The notes: generated by a model not told the origin, from the letters alone. Positions 1 through 11,610 are shown, counted from the first letter of the stretch. The stretch is DNA of 64,000 nt from Methylocapsa aurea (GCF_000746085.1 NZ_KN050804.1:223064-287063), one strand, 5' to 3'. Numbers and translations are program-made.

Positions 1-164
1 AAACCAAGGCTCGGATCGAAATCCCCCGTCACATCGAGAAATCCGCGCACGCGGGCCGGGTCCAGCATGCCGGAAAGCGCCAGGCCGAAGCCGAAGATTG
101 CGCCCGAGATCAAGGCCGCGACAATGGATCTGGCATGGGTTCCGATATGGGTTTGGCCGTTCAT
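1..164 (-). CDS. YeeE/YedE-family transporter half, C-terminal part outside window
   Basis: The first 54 residues are visible (start MNGQTHIGTHARS); the gene runs off the left edge. A hydrophobic segment (VAALISGAIFGFGLALSGM) followed by DPARVRGFLD is typical of the second half of split YeeE/YedE (DUF6691-type) sulfur-compound transporters. Its ATG overlaps the stop of the upstream gene as ATGA, so the two halves are translationally coupled. Family membership is inferred from the pair; substrate (probably thiosulfate or another sulfur species) is not shown by the sequence. Confidence 0.75.
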   Translation of the reverse strand, partial: MNGQTHIGTHARSIVAALISGAIFGFGLALSGMLDPARVRGFLDVTGDFDPSLG

Positions 165-595
165 GCGCCCCCCAAGGCGTTCATCGCGGCGACAGTGATC
201 ATGCCCGCGGCGAGAAATATGAGAACCGCGGCCAGCGATCTTGGCGACAATTGGGCCAGGCCGCAAACGCCGTGACCGCTCGTGCAGCCGGAGCCGAGCC
301 GCGCGCCGAAACCGACGAGGAGCCCGGCGAACGCCATTAGCCAGAGTTTGGCTTCGATATGCACGGCCGGCCATGCGCCGAACCAAAAGCGATAAAGAAG
401 CGGACCAAGGAGAAGGCCCAGCACGAAAGCGGCGTTTCTGCGCTGGCTTCCGTCAAATTGCAGGAAAGCCCCGCCGACGATCTGACTGATCCCGGCAATG
501 CGGCCGTCGAGGAGCAGAAACAGCGCGGCGGCGAGCCCGATCAAGGCGCCTCCCATCAGGGATTGCAGATAGGTTTGCCAGAGAATGCCGTCCAT
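161..595 (-). CDS. YeeE/YedE-family membrane protein, first half of pair
   Basis: A protein of 144 residues starting MDGILWQTYL. It has about four hydrophobic segments and the family signature GCTSGHGVCG near residue 105; the Cys residues of this motif are thought to relay sulfur species through the membrane. The start at 595 is chosen over an upstream in-frame start at 718 because the 41 extra residues are basic and not family-like, and a GGTGGGA precedes 595. The stop overlaps the next start (ATGA). Likely imports a sulfur compound together with its neighbour; no rhodanese or oxidase gene lies beside it here. Confidence 0.8.
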   Translation of the reverse strand: MDGILWQTYLQSLMGGALIGLAAALFLLLDGRIAGISQIVGGAFLQFDGSQRRNAAFVLGLLLGPLLYRFWFGAWPAVHIEAKLWLMAFAGLLVGFGARLGSGCTSGHGVCGLAQLSPRSLAAVLIFLAAGMITVAAMNALGGA

Positions 596-854
596 GGATG
601 ATCCCACCGCGTCAATCGAAAGCCAGCGGAGCGAAAGTCCGCCTCGGATTTGAGTCTTGGATAACCGCGGCCGCCAACCGCCGCACCGCAAATTAAAGTG
701 ACGCAAGCGCCGCGCCACGCCTCTTCAATGGCTTGAACGCGGGCGATTAGCGGGCCCTATCGGCAGGCGCGACGCCGCAAACAGCCCAAAGAAACCCACC
801 CTCCACAACGCCTCCCTGCTGGCCTTTCGCAGGCGGCGTTCTAAAAGCCATCGC

Positions 855-1568
855 TCATGCGAATAATTTCGGCAGAGCTTTTTCGGGCTCTTCCTCGATC
901 CGGCCGGACCGCAGCCGGATCGAGCGGTCGCATCTGGCGGCGAGCGCGAGATCATGCGTCACAAGGATCAGGGTCGAGCCGCGATCGCGCTTCAAGGCGA
1001 ACATAAGATCGATGATGCTTTGACCCGTCGCCTCGTCGAGGTTCCCGGTCGGCTCGTCGGCGACGAGAATGGCGGGATTGGGCGCCAGCGCCCTGGCCAG
1101 CGCGACGCGCTGCTGTTCGCCGCCCGACAATTGCGCTGGGTAATGGGCGAGCCTATCTTCAAGGCCGACCGCCTTGAGTTCGGCGGCCGCGCGATCGAAA
1201 GCGGAGGCGGCGCCCGCCAATTCAAGCGGAATTGCGACATTTTCCAGAGCGGTCATGGTCGGGATCAGATGAAACGATTGGAACACGATGCCGATCGCCG
1301 CGCCGCGAAAGCGCGCGAGCTGATCCTCGTCGAATCCATTCAGCAAGGCGCCGTCGACCTTGACCACGCCGGAGTCCGGCCGCTCGAGGCCGGCCATGAT
1401 CATCAGCAGCGTGGATTTGCCCGATCCCGAAGGCCCCACCAAGCCGACGGTTTCGCCACGGCCGATGGTCAATGACAGCCCTTTGAGAATATGAACCCGC
1501 GCAGCGCCGCGGCCGAGACTGAGATGTATGTTTTCGAGTTCAACCGCAGGTTCAATCATCCATGCCAT
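855..1568 (-). CDS. ABC transporter ATP-binding protein (YbbA/LolD-like)
   Basis: A protein of 237 residues with Walker A GPSGSGKST near residue 45, signature LSGGEQQRVALARAL near 147, Walker B ILVADEPTGNLD and the H-loop VTHD. This is the MacB/LolD/YbbA class of ATPase. It is divergent from a TesA-like esterase with overlapping 5' ends, the conserved ybbA-tesA arrangement. Usually a large YbbP-type permease follows ybbA on the same strand; here the strand continues into YeeE genes, so the membrane partner is missing or elsewhere. The ATG at 1559 is an equally possible start. Confidence 0.85.
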   Translation of the reverse strand: MAWMIEPAVELENIHLSLGRGAARVHILKGLSLTIGRGETVGLVGPSGSGKSTLLMIMAGLERPDSGVVKVDGALLNGFDEDQLARFRGAAIGIVFQSFHLIPTMTALENVAIPLELAGAASAFDRAAAELKAVGLEDRLAHYPAQLSGGEQQRVALARALAPNPAILVADEPTGNLDEATGQSIIDLMFALKRDRGSTLILVTHDLALAARCDRSIRLRSGRIEEEPEKALPKLFA

Positions 1569-2317
1569 CCATCATCGACCGCATTGCCGCTTCCCGAATC
1601 AGCTTTGACAAGGCGCGCGCGCCAAAGCAACCGGACCCGGTCGGATATGGGGGGCGCCGCGCGTTTCTCCAATCGTCCGCGGCCATTCTGCTGGCCGCGA
1701 CGCTTCTTCCGGCCGCAGCCTGGGCCACGGATTCCGCGCCAATGATCAAGTTGATCGCCTTCGGCGATAGCCTTTCGGCCGGCTTCCAACTGCCGGCCGC
1801 CGCCGCCTTCCCCGCCGTTCTCGAAAAAGAATTGCGCCGCGAAGGCTATCGTGTGGCGGTCGCCAACGCCGGCGTCTCGGGCGACACTTCCTCCGGCGGG
1901 CTTGCCCGGCTGGACTGGAGCATAGCCGAAGGCGCCGACGGCCTCATCCTTGAGCTCGGCGCGAACGACATGCTGCGCGGGATCGACCCGGAAGTGACCA
2001 AGGCTGCCCTCGGAGCCATGCTGCAGACGCTGAAATCCCGAAACATCAAAGTCTTGATCGCGGGCATGCGCGCCAGCCCAAGCCTCGGCAAGGACTTCAA
2101 GGCGCGGTTCGACGCCATTTTTCCAGATCTCTCCGCCAAATATGGCGCGCCGCTCTATCCGTTCTTTCTTGAGGGCGTGGCCGGCGAACGGGGTCTGACG
2201 CTTGCCGATGGAATTCATCCCAATGCGGCTGGGGTCGAGCGCATCGCGCAAGGAATTCTCCCAAGCGTCCGCGCGCTCATCGGCGAAATCGGCAATAAAA
2301 CCGGGGGAGCGCGCTAG
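1562..2317 (+). CDS. tesA: SGNH-type arylesterase / thioesterase (TesA-like)
   Basis: A protein of 251 residues. Residues about 31-56 form an export signal with a twin-arginine-like RRAFLQ followed by a hydrophobic stretch and an AWA cleavage site. The mature enzyme shows SGNH block I GDSLSAG (catalytic Ser), block III GAND and block V DGIHPN (catalytic Asp and His). Predicted periplasmic lysophospholipase/thioesterase. The unusually long N-region suggests that the true start may be internal, but no later ATG precedes the signal peptide. Divergent from the ABC ATPase with 7 bp of overlap. Confidence 0.85.
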   Translation: MPSIIDRIAASRISFDKARAPKQPDPVGYGGRRAFLQSSAAILLAATLLPAAAWATDSAPMIKLIAFGDSLSAGFQLPAAAAFPAVLEKELRREGYRVAVANAGVSGDTSSGGLARLDWSIAEGADGLILELGANDMLRGIDPEVTKAALGAMLQTLKSRNIKVLIAGMRASPSLGKDFKARFDAIFPDLSAKYGAPLYPFFLEGVAGERGLTLADGIHPNAAGVERIAQGILPSVRALIGEIGNKTGGAR

Positions 2318-2368
2318 AGCATGTTTCGAAAGGGTTGAGTGGCTTTTTCGATCGGAAGGCGCGTCGCG

Positions 2369-4381
2369 TCACTTGTCCTGCCGGATGGCGGCGACGCGAT
2401 CGGCCGCCGGCGCCTTGGCCAACAGACTGTCGATTCGTTCGCGCTCGCGTTTGAAATTGGCGAGCATGCGCCCATCGAACTCCCGCGTGCGGGCGAGCTT
2501 GACCCGCATCGGATCAACGAAATGCCCATTGACCATGATTTCATAATGGAGATGCGGCCCTGTCGCGAGACCCGTCTGGCCGAGATAGCCGATGACCTGC
2601 CCCTGCCGCACGCGGGAGCCTTCGGTGGCGCCGCGGGCAAAGCCGGACATGTGATTATAGGTCGTGATGTAGCCATTCGCGTGCTGGATCTCGATTCGGC
2701 GGCCATAGCCGGAATCCCAACCGGCCTTGACGATCACGCCGTTTCCGGCGGCGAAAATCGGCGTTCCCATCGGCGCCGCCCAATCGACGCCGGTATGCGG
2801 GCGCGAATAACCGAGGATCGGATGGAAGCGAATGCCGAATCCGGAGGTGAATCGGGCTGAAACGATCGGCGTGCGGACCAGGAACTTGCGCGTAGAACGG
2901 CCATTTGGATCGTAAAAGTCGATGAGGCCATCATCGGGCGTCTGAAAGCGATAATAATGGTAGGTCTCGTTGCGCGCCGTTATGGTCGCGTAGAGAAGCT
3001 GGTTGCGGCCATCGCCTTCTTCGGTTTCGTCGTAGAAGGCCTCGAAGGAATCGCCGACGGTCACCGGCCTTTGAAAATCGACGTCATTGGCGAAGATGCG
3101 AACGAGATCGTCGATGATCGGACGCGGTATTTCCTGCTTCAGCGCGGTCTCATACAATGAATCGTAGAGGCGCAAGCCGTCGCCATCGTCCTCGTCATCG
3201 TTGTTTTGGACCGGACGCTTGGGCGCGCGCTGCGGCGACGTGACCCGGACATAGGCGCCACGGTCGTTGATCGCGATATTGGTCTCCAATGTCTCGTCGG
3301 AATAGACCGACAGGCGCGCCAAGGTCATTTTCGCGCCGGAGCCGTCGAGATCGGCGAAAAGCAACTTGACGCGGCGCCCTTCCGCGACTGCGGTCTCGCC
3401 GCGCTTGAGGCCGAAGGCGGCGACCACGGCGCTGATCGCATCTTTCTTGAGCCCCGCCGCGGCCAGAACGTCATCGAGCGTCTCGCCCTGGCGGACCACG
3501 ACGAGGCGCTCCTCCATTTGCGTCGGCTGGGGCGCTTGCGTCGAGCGTCCGACATTGGTCACGTTTTCGGGGACCATGCGGACCTCGATCGCCGAGAATG
3601 GCGTCGTCGCGACGGGCTCGCTTGGATTGGCGTAGGAGAGAACGCCGGGGAAATTGGTGCGGCTGGTCCGCATCAGAAGAAGCTGCGGCGGCAAGGCGAT
3701 GGTCTTCGCTCCCGCGGCCGCCGTGTTTTTGACCTGTTCGGCAACCTGGGCCTGCACTTCGTCCAAGGTCAAGGCGACCGTCGGCGACAGTTTCTCGGCG
3801 GAAAGATCGCGGGTCGACCAGGAGATTTCGGCGTCGTCCTGAACCGGCTCCTGTTGGCTCGCCTCGATCGGATTGCGCGCGTCGGCCAGGAGCTTCAACG
3901 GATTGAAGGTGGGAACGTCGTCGGCGAAGCCGACGCCCGTCAGGACCAGAGTTGTCTCGACGCGGGTGAAGGTATGGACCTTCATCACCTCCTTATCGCC
4001 GATCCGGATCGCCGTCGGAGCGTGAAAAGTCTGCTTCGCCGCCACGATATCGACCGATTTGACCAGCCGATCGGCCTTGCGCGGATTGACGCCGAAATCG
4101 AGCGTGATCTCCTTGCGCGGCGAGAGCGCCGGCGGCTCGGTGAAATTCGCTTGGTGGCCAAGCGCCGCATAGATCGCCGCGCCAAACAGCGCCGCGCCGG
4201 ACAGGCCGGTGAGAATCGTGCCGGAAAACCAGCGCAGCGAGATCCGCCGGCGATCGAATGGCGTATGGCGCTCCCCATCGGCTTCGATCGCCGGATCGAG
4301 CCCCAAATCAGCGCAGCCTGGGAATCGCGCCGCCCACGGCCGCGCGCCGGTCTGACTTCGCCAATGCGCATCCATAGTCAT
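2369..4381 (-). CDS. M23-family murein endopeptidase, membrane anchored
   Basis: A protein of 670 residues with one membrane segment near residues 55-70 (TILTGLSGAALFGAAIYAAL), a long periplasmic region containing a LysM-like stretch (VRQGETLDDVLAAAGL, about 315), and a C-terminal LytM/M23 domain. Zinc ligands are visible: HTGVD near 540 and HLHYE near 620. The enzyme should cleave peptidoglycan cross-bridges or act as an EnvC/NlpD-like activator in the envelope. The start is uncertain between 4381 and 4375; neither has a clear ribosome binding site. Stands alone between tesA and rplU. Confidence 0.88.
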   Translation of the reverse strand: MTMDAHWRSQTGARPWAARFPGCADLGLDPAIEADGERHTPFDRRRISLRWFSGTILTGLSGAALFGAAIYAALGHQANFTEPPALSPRKEITLDFGVNPRKADRLVKSVDIVAAKQTFHAPTAIRIGDKEVMKVHTFTRVETTLVLTGVGFADDVPTFNPLKLLADARNPIEASQQEPVQDDAEISWSTRDLSAEKLSPTVALTLDEVQAQVAEQVKNTAAAGAKTIALPPQLLLMRTSRTNFPGVLSYANPSEPVATTPFSAIEVRMVPENVTNVGRSTQAPQPTQMEERLVVVRQGETLDDVLAAAGLKKDAISAVVAAFGLKRGETAVAEGRRVKLLFADLDGSGAKMTLARLSVYSDETLETNIAINDRGAYVRVTSPQRAPKRPVQNNDDEDDGDGLRLYDSLYETALKQEIPRPIIDDLVRIFANDVDFQRPVTVGDSFEAFYDETEEGDGRNQLLYATITARNETYHYYRFQTPDDGLIDFYDPNGRSTRKFLVRTPIVSARFTSGFGIRFHPILGYSRPHTGVDWAAPMGTPIFAAGNGVIVKAGWDSGYGRRIEIQHANGYITTYNHMSGFARGATEGSRVRQGQVIGYLGQTGLATGPHLHYEIMVNGHFVDPMRVKLARTREFDGRMLANFKRERERIDSLLAKAPAADRVAAIRQDK

Positions 4382-4802
4382 TGCGCTGTTTCGACCCTAG
4401 ACCGCACTGCGCTGCTCATTTCCAACCGCTTGGGCGCCAGCGAAACGACGAAAACGCCGCCAGCCCGCGCCGCGAGCCTCAACCAGATTATGCAACAAGG
4501 GACCTCTCGAAAGCCAAATTCACAAAAGCCTCCCGGGAGATCCAGAGGACATCCGGATCGAATGGAGCCATGTCCCGACCAAAAGCCGGGCAAGTCGTCT
4601 CAGCGGCGCAGGCTCAACGTCAATCCATCGATGGATTTTGCGGTTCATGCTTGCGCCGAGTTCGCCCGGAGTCAGTTCGTTTGCGGTCGGCGAACGCCGA
4701 TGACGCCCAAGGTTACAGACAAAGCCAGTCGAAGATGGCTCAAATGCGGCGCGCCCTGGCGCGGGGCTGTCGAGGATTTTATCTCTACGGCGTCTGGAAC
4801 GG

Positions 4803-4829
4803 TTGACAACTGGCCCTATCCTTTATAAA
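4803..4829 (+). promoter_or_regulatory. sigma-70-like promoter upstream of rplU
   Basis: TTGACA at 4803-4808 and TATAAA at 4824-4829, 15 bp apart (17 bp if TAAAGG at 4826 is used). Near-consensus hexamers are rare in this GC-rich window. It points at rplU, 240 bp downstream, but a terminator follows within about 20 nt of the predicted start of transcription. Confidence 0.55.
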
Positions 4830-4844
4830 GGACCATACATCTCG

Positions 4845-4869
4845 ACGCGGCGTCATTGCCGCGTTTTTT
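4845..4869 (+). terminator. early intrinsic terminator / possible attenuator in rplU leader
   Basis: A perfect 7-bp stem ACGCGGC / GCCGCGT with a 6-nt loop, then a run of six T. It is a textbook rho-independent terminator on the plus strand, yet no plus-strand gene ends nearby; it sits just downstream of the promoter at 4803. Confidence 0.6.
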
Positions 4870-4901
4870 GTTTGCGTCGCGCCGCTCCGCAGACTTTTGG
4901 C

Positions 4902-4944
4902 TCTTGGACTTGATAGTCCAAGACTTGGGCATGATGGTCCAAGA
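4902..4944 (+). repeat. two tandem 21-bp dyad repeats in rplU leader
   Basis: Copy 1 (4903-4923) and copy 2 (4924-4944) match at 18 of 21 positions and abut exactly, so they are two helical turns apart. Copy 1 forms a perfect 9-bp stem TCTTGGACT / AGTCCAAGA with a TGAT loop; copy 2 has CTTGG / CCAAG. They may be tandem operators or an RNA leader for ribosomal-protein control. Confidence 0.6.
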
Positions 4945-5045
4945 TGGGATGACCGGCGCGCCATTGGCTTTGTGAAAGCTGCTAAGAAGCCGGCCGCCGG
5001 GAGTTTTTGCCCGTGGCAGAGCCGGATCGAACATGAGGAAAAACG

Positions 5046-5396
5046 ATGTTCGCAGTCATCAAAACCGGCGGCAAGCAATATAGCGTCGCCGCCGACGATA
5101 CAATAACGGTCATGTCGCTTGCTGGAGAACCCGGCGATGCGGTGACTTTCGATGACGTTCTGATGCTCGCCGGAGAAGGCGAACCGACGATTGGCGCCCC
5201 TTTCATCGAAGGCGCCAGCGTCGCCGGCGAGATCGTCGAGCACAAGCGCGGTCCGAAGGCGATCTCCTTCAAGAAAAGGCGGCGCCAGAATTCGAAGCGC
5301 AAGCGCGGCCATCGCCAGGACTTGACCTTGGTGCGGATCACTGAGCTCCTGACCGGCGGCGCCAAGCCTTCCGGCGTGGGAACCGCCGCCGAATGA
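5046..5396 (+). CDS. rplU: 50S ribosomal protein L21
   Basis: A protein of 116 residues starting [12 protein letters not shown], the conserved L21 N-terminus, with the basic RNA-binding stretch [17 protein letters not shown] near 78-95. GAGG lies 7 nt before the ATG. It binds 23S rRNA in the large subunit. The C-terminal tail ([15 protein letters not shown]) is a normal alphaproteobacterial extension. First gene of the rplU-rpmA-GNAT-obgE-proB-proA-nadD run; its leader carries the regulatory-looking elements described above. Confidence 0.97.
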   Translation: MFAVIKTGGKQYSVAADDTITVMSLAGEPGDAVTFDDVLMLAGEGEPTIGAPFIEGASVAGEIVEHKRGPKAISFKKRRRQNSKRKRGHRQDLTLVRITELLTGGAKPSGVGTAAE

Positions 5397-5507
5397 ACCG
5401 CCTGTTCACGCTTTGAGCTTGAGCATGTTTCGCATTTAGTGCTAGGGTATGTTTAAAGGCATATCTCTTGCAGTTCGATTTTTGCAGTTTGATCTGGAGC
5501 CAAATCG

Positions 5508-5783
5508 ATGGCGCATAAGAAGGCAGGCGGTTCGTCCCGCAACGGCCGCGATTCCAAGGGCCGGCGGCTCGGCGTGAAGAAATTCGGCGGCGAGGCCGTG
5601 ATCGGCGGCAATATCATTGTGCGACAACGCGGCACCACGTGGCATCCGGGCGCCAATGTCGGGATGGGAACCGATCATACGTTATTTGCTTTGATTGAAG
5701 GCAAAGTCGCGTTCCAAACCAAAGGCAATGGCCGCTCCTACGTTTCAGTCCTACCTTTGCCACAAGCAGAGGCCGCAGAATAA
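5508..5783 (+). CDS. rpmA: 50S ribosomal protein L27
   Basis: A protein of 91 residues with the conserved start [16 protein letters not shown], whose N-terminal tail reaches the peptidyl-transferase centre. TGGAG is 9 nt upstream. It follows rplU after 111 bp, the standard pairing. No N-terminal cleavage extension (seen in Firmicutes) is present. Confidence 0.97.
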   Translation: MAHKKAGGSSRNGRDSKGRRLGVKKFGGEAVIGGNIIVRQRGTTWHPGANVGMGTDHTLFALIEGKVAFQTKGNGRSYVSVLPLPQAEAAE

Positions 5784-5887
5784 AGGTGGAGATTTCGCGA
5801 AAAGCCTCCACCCGATCCCACGGACCTGGTGGACTTGGTTTTTCCCGATCGAAGACCGCTCCTGCAATATGAGGAGTAAAAGTCCGG

Positions 5888-5905
5888 AAAGCCCGCAAGG
5901 GCTTT
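5888..5905 (+). other. GNRA-capped hairpin after rpmA
   Basis: Perfect 7-bp stem AAAGCCC / GGGCTTT closed by a GCAA tetraloop, without a T-run. It lies in the 188-bp gap between rpmA and the GNAT gene and may stabilise or process the ribosomal-protein mRNA rather than terminate it. Confidence 0.45.
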
Positions 5906-5971
5906 AAGGGGAGGTGGGGAAAGCTCTCTTTTGGTGCAGGGCCCTCGGGGGGTCCGCCGGCCGGAGCCAGC

Positions 5972-6634
5972 ATGTTCCCGGATTTGACCTCAGACGACAT
6001 TTTCCATCTCGAGACGAAACGTCTTTGGTTGCGCTGGCCCCGCGCCGCCGACGCCGCGGCCATCGCAAGCTTCGCAAGCGAGGCGGAAACCGCGCGGATG
6101 ACCGCGGCGATTCCGCATCCCTATCCGGCGGGCGAGGCGGAGCGCTTCATCTTGAGTGCACGCGCCGATAACGCCAATGGCAAATCTCTGGTCCTGGCGA
6201 TCACGCAAAAAAGCGGCGTCCGCCCAACCATCGGCCTCGTCAGCGCGACCCCATCCCAGGCCCGGGAGATCGAGCTTGGCTATGTCGTTGCGCCCGCCGC
6301 CCGAGGCAAAGGCTTCGCGAGCGAAGCCGCGAAGGCGCTCGTCGAGACGATTTTTGGCCTAACCAACGCTGATCGCGTCCTCGCCAATGCGCGCACGATC
6401 AATCCGGCCTCCCGCCGCGTGCTCGAAAAATGCGGCTTTGCCTATATCGATACAGGGCTCGACCACTTGCCGGCGCGCGGCGGCCTGCATCCTTGCGATC
6501 GATTCCGGCTCGATCGCAAGACCTGGGCGGCCAACCGTTGGAGCCGTCAGCTTCGGCCCATGGTGCATCAGGTCCACGAATCGGACGAGCGCCCGACCGA
6601 GGACGCCACGGCGCCGACGCGGGCCGAGGCTTGA
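5972..6634 (+). CDS. GNAT-family N-acetyltransferase (RimJ-like)
   Basis: A protein of 220 residues. The N-terminal METKRLWLRWPRAADA-type region (here LETKRLWLRWPRAADA) and LGYVVAPAARGKGFASEAAKAL (acetyl-CoA loop near 91-112, R/Q-x-x-G-x-G/A form) identify a RimJ/RimL-type GNAT. A GNAT gene between rpmA and obgE is common in Rhizobiales; the substrate is unknown, though N-terminal acetylation of a ribosomal protein is plausible. GGAG lies 8 nt before the start. Confidence 0.88.
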   Translation: MFPDLTSDDIFHLETKRLWLRWPRAADAAAIASFASEAETARMTAAIPHPYPAGEAERFILSARADNANGKSLVLAITQKSGVRPTIGLVSATPSQAREIELGYVVAPAARGKGFASEAAKALVETIFGLTNADRVLANARTINPASRRVLEKCGFAYIDTGLDHLPARGGLHPCDRFRLDRKTWAANRWSRQLRPMVHQVHESDERPTEDATAPTRAEA

Positions 6635-6710
6635 TTCTTTTCGCCGCTGCCGCATCCCAATGCGAAGAGCGGCGAAATAAGTGGAACAGAGTAGAATCTC
6701 GTTTAGATAA

Positions 6711-8908
<2,198 letters not shown>

Positions 8909-9024
8909 AGCCTTCTCAAGGAAAGCCGAAGTCGCAAAATGCGGCAAAATAAATCGCTGGAGTTGGCTGCCGAATCAGAGCATTCGGACAATGACTTCAG
9001 ATCCGCGCATAGGAGCCGCTCGCG

Positions 9025-10323
9025 TTGGAAAATCTGAAACGCGTCGAGCCCGACGCCAACGAGGACGCCGCCGCCGGCGTTATGGCCGAAATCGGCCGAG
9101 CCGCCCGCGCCGCCGCGCATGTGCTTTCGCTCGCCTCCACTGAGACGAAGAACCGCGCGATCCTCAAAGCCGCCCAAGCGATCCGCCAGAGGGCTGACGT
9201 CATCCTCGCCGCCAATGCGCAGGATGCAGCGGCGGCGGAGGCGAACGGCGCCGCCGGCTCCTTTCTCGATCGGCTGCGTCTCGATGTGGGACGCATCGAG
9301 ACCATGGCCAAAGGCCTTGAGGACATTGCGGCGCTTCCCGATCCGGTCGGGCGCCTTCTCGCCCGTTTCGAGCGGCCGAATGGGCTCTTGATCGAGCGCG
9401 TGTCGACGCCGCTCGGGGTGATCGGCGTCATCTACGAAAGCCGCCCAGCGGTGACGGCGGACGCCGGCGCGCTCTGTCTCAAGGCTGGCAACGCGGCGAT
9501 CCTGCGCGGCGGTTCGGAAAGCTTCCTTTCCACGAAAGCCATCCACGACTGCCTCGTCACCGGTCTCGATGAGGCCGGTCTGCCTCGGGCGGCCATCGCT
9601 CGCGTGCCGACCAAGGACCGAGCCGCCGTCGGCGAAATGCTCGCCGGGCTTGGCGGCAATCTCGACGTCATCGTGCCGCGCGGCGGCAAGAGCCTCGTCG
9701 CCCGAGTCCAGACCGAGGCGCGGGTGCCGGTCTTCGCGCATCTTGAAGGCATCGTGCATGTTTTCGTGCATCGCGACGCCGATCTCGCCAAGGCGAAAAA
9801 AATCGTTCTCAACGCCAAGATGCGGCGCACCGGCATTTGCGGCGCCGCCGAGACGCTGCTTGTCGATCGGGCCGGCGCGGCGACGCTGCTCTCGCCGCTG
9901 GTGAAAATGTTGCTTGACGCCGGCTGCGAGGTCCGGGGCGACGCCATGGCGCGCGCGACGGATTCAAGGGTCGCCACCGCGAGCGACGCGGATTGGACCG
10001 CGGAATATCTCGATGCGATCATCGCCGTGCGGGTCGTCGACGGTCTGAAGCAGGCGATCGAGCATATTCAGAATTTCGGCTCGCATCATACCGACTGCAT
10101 CGTGACCGAAGATCAGGCGGCGGCGGACTGCTTCTTGAAGGAGGTCGATTCGGCCATTGTGATGCACAATGCCTCGACTCAATTCGCCGATGGCGGCGAA
10201 TTCGGCTTTGGCGCCGAGATCGGCATCGCCACCGGGCGGATGCACGCGCGCGGACCGGTGGGACTGGAGCAATTGACCTCCTTCAAATATAGGGTGCATG
10301 GCCAGGGACAGATTCGCCCGTGA
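9025..10323 (+). CDS. proA: gamma-glutamyl phosphate reductase
   Basis: A protein of 432 residues from a TTG start, supported by AGGAG at 9011-9015 with 9 nt spacing; the next in-frame ATG is 57 bp later and lacks a site. Conserved features include [14 protein letters not shown] near 132, the catalytic Cys region [14 protein letters not shown] near 268 and SSH-like [11 protein letters not shown] near 352. It reduces glutamyl-5-phosphate to the semialdehyde. The stop overlaps the nadD start. Confidence 0.96.
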   Translation: MENLKRVEPDANEDAAAGVMAEIGRAARAAAHVLSLASTETKNRAILKAAQAIRQRADVILAANAQDAAAAEANGAAGSFLDRLRLDVGRIETMAKGLEDIAALPDPVGRLLARFERPNGLLIERVSTPLGVIGVIYESRPAVTADAGALCLKAGNAAILRGGSESFLSTKAIHDCLVTGLDEAGLPRAAIARVPTKDRAAVGEMLAGLGGNLDVIVPRGGKSLVARVQTEARVPVFAHLEGIVHVFVHRDADLAKAKKIVLNAKMRRTGICGAAETLLVDRAGAATLLSPLVKMLLDAGCEVRGDAMARATDSRVATASDADWTAEYLDAIIAVRVVDGLKQAIEHIQNFGSHHTDCIVTEDQAAADCFLKEVDSAIVMHNASTQFADGGEFGFGAEIGIATGRMHARGPVGLEQLTSFKYRVHGQGQIRP

Positions 10324-10946
10324 GCGGAGCAAGCTTGCCGCCGCATGCGCCCGGAATGCGCATTGGGCTCTTCGGGGGCAGTTTCAATCCACCGCACGAC
10401 GGCCATAGAGAGGCGAGCCTATTGGCCCTGCGGCGGCTGCGGCTCGACCGGATCTGGTGGCTTGTCAGCCCCGGCAATCCATTGAAGGACCCGCTCCAAC
10501 TCGCCCCGCTCGCCGCGCGTCTCGAGGCGGCGCGGGCGCTCGCCCGCCATCCGCGCATCGAACCCACCGCGATTGAAGCGATGATCGGAACCGCCTTCAC
10601 CTTCGGGACGATCTCTTACTTGAAGCAACGCTGCCGCGGCGTTCATTTCGTCTGGCTGATGGGCGCCGATAACTTATCCAGCTTTCATTCCTGGAAGCGC
10701 TGGCGCGACATTGCCGATCTTGTCCCGATCGCCGTCATCGATCGTCCCGGCTCGACATTGAAGGCAATGCACTCTCGGGCGGCGCTGGCGTTGGCGCCTT
10801 ATCGTCTAGACGAGGGCGCCGCGGCTTGTCTGGCGGATGCGCCGACGCCCGCCTTCGCATTCTTGCACGGGCCGCGTTCTCCCCTCTCATCGACGGCGCT
10901 GCGCCGCGCCGCCGACGACCGAGCGGACTGTCTCAAGAGAGGTTGA
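10320..10946 (+). CDS. nadD: nicotinate-nucleotide adenylyltransferase
   Basis: A protein of 208 residues from GTG at 10320, overlapping the proA stop by 4 bp. [17 protein letters not shown] (residues 12-28) carries the nucleotidyltransferase GSFNPxHxGH motif; [15 protein letters not shown] is the substrate loop; the C-terminal S-S-T-x-L-R ([10 protein letters not shown]) is conserved. NAD synthesis. In most Rhizobiales rsfS and rlmH follow nadD; here the next gene is convergent and belongs to the nif cluster, so gene order is broken after nadD. Confidence 0.95.
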   Translation: MSGASLPPHAPGMRIGLFGGSFNPPHDGHREASLLALRRLRLDRIWWLVSPGNPLKDPLQLAPLAARLEAARALARHPRIEPTAIEAMIGTAFTFGTISYLKQRCRGVHFVWLMGADNLSSFHSWKRWRDIADLVPIAVIDRPGSTLKAMHSRAALALAPYRLDEGAAACLADAPTPAFAFLHGPRSPLSSTALRRAADDRADCLKRG

Positions 10947-11019
10947 GAGAGGAGCAAAAGTTCGAAGCGGCGCGCCGCTCCAGCAAAATGGCTGTGATCA
11001 ACTCGGTCACGCCGAGCCG

Positions 11020-11610
11020 TCAAACCGGCCGGTTTTCATTGGGGTTGCGGACGGGTCCCATGCGCTTGATCCCCTCTTCGAAGCTGATCACATCCCAGTC
11101 AGCGTCGAACTCGAGCGCCTTCTTGGTGATGTAGTCCATCTTCCCGGCGGTGTTGAGTTTCTTGATGTCGTTCTTGTCGATGTCGAGCAGTTCAAGGAAC
11201 TCATTATAGGCGGTCGCCTCGCCGATCGGCAGACAATAGAAAGTGACGTCGCCCATCGGGATGCGATACTTCATCAACAAGTCCTGATTGTTGGAATAGA
11301 TGAAATATTTCCCGCCCGGCTTGAACAGATCGCCGAGGACCTCGATTGTCGTTTGCAGATATTCGAACGACAGGAGATAGCACATGAAGAGTTCGAAGGC
11401 GGGCTCTCCTTCTCTCGCAGTGGCGAACACCTGCCAGATGGACAATTCGGGCGGACGCTTTTCGTCGGCCATGGAAGCCTGAAACTTCAGGGCGATCTCG
11501 CCGCGAAAGCCGAACCGGCCAGGGCTTATCTCTTCCTTGATGATCGGATGCGTCAGACGTCCCTCAGCGTCGAGGCGGGTGAAAAGCGTTTTTTCAATTG
11601 TGAGCGTCAT
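11020..11610 (-). CDS. uncharacterised nif-cluster protein
   Basis: A protein of 196 residues if it starts at MTLTIEKTLF; 11628 and 11625 are alternative starts that would overlap the globin gene further. No motif is recognised. It is soluble, slightly acidic, with a well-mixed alpha/beta composition (e.g. LSIWQVFATAREGEPAFELF, GKYFIYSNNQDLLMKY). Last gene of the nifS-led run and overlapping the end of the truncated haemoglobin gene, which suggests a related function. Function unknown. Confidence 0.75.
   Translation of the reverse strand: MTLTIEKTLFTRLDAEGRLTHPIIKEEISPGRFGFRGEIALKFQASMADEKRPPELSIWQVFATAREGEPAFELFMCYLLSFEYLQTTIEVLGDLFKPGGKYFIYSNNQDLLMKYRIPMGDVTFYCLPIGEATAYNEFLELLDIDKNDIKKLNTAGKMDYITKKALEFDADWDVISFEEGIKRMGPVRNPNENRPV

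Larger units (their letters stand above)
4382..5045. other. intergenic region between M23 peptidase and rplU
   Basis: 664 bp without a convincing gene. The left two thirds (to about 4800) shows nothing recognisable apart from room for the M23 gene promoter. The right third holds a sigma-70-like promoter, a terminator hairpin and two tandem dyad repeats, listed separately. The ribosome binding site GAGGAAAAACG directly precedes rplU. Confidence 0.6.

Noticed and set aside
2318-2345. Possible REP fragment after tesA
   Set aside because: AGAGCATGTTTCG resembles a repeat arm, but no partner arm is close, so it may be chance or a remnant.
3206-4828. 540-codon plus-strand open frame opposite the M23 peptidase
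   Set aside because: It is the antisense of a well-supported gene; its product is Arg/Asp-rich with no family pattern, as expected from GC-rich shadow frames.
8977-9010. Possible REP fragment between proB and proA
   Set aside because: Only an AGAGCATTCGGA-like half is present with no pairing arm.
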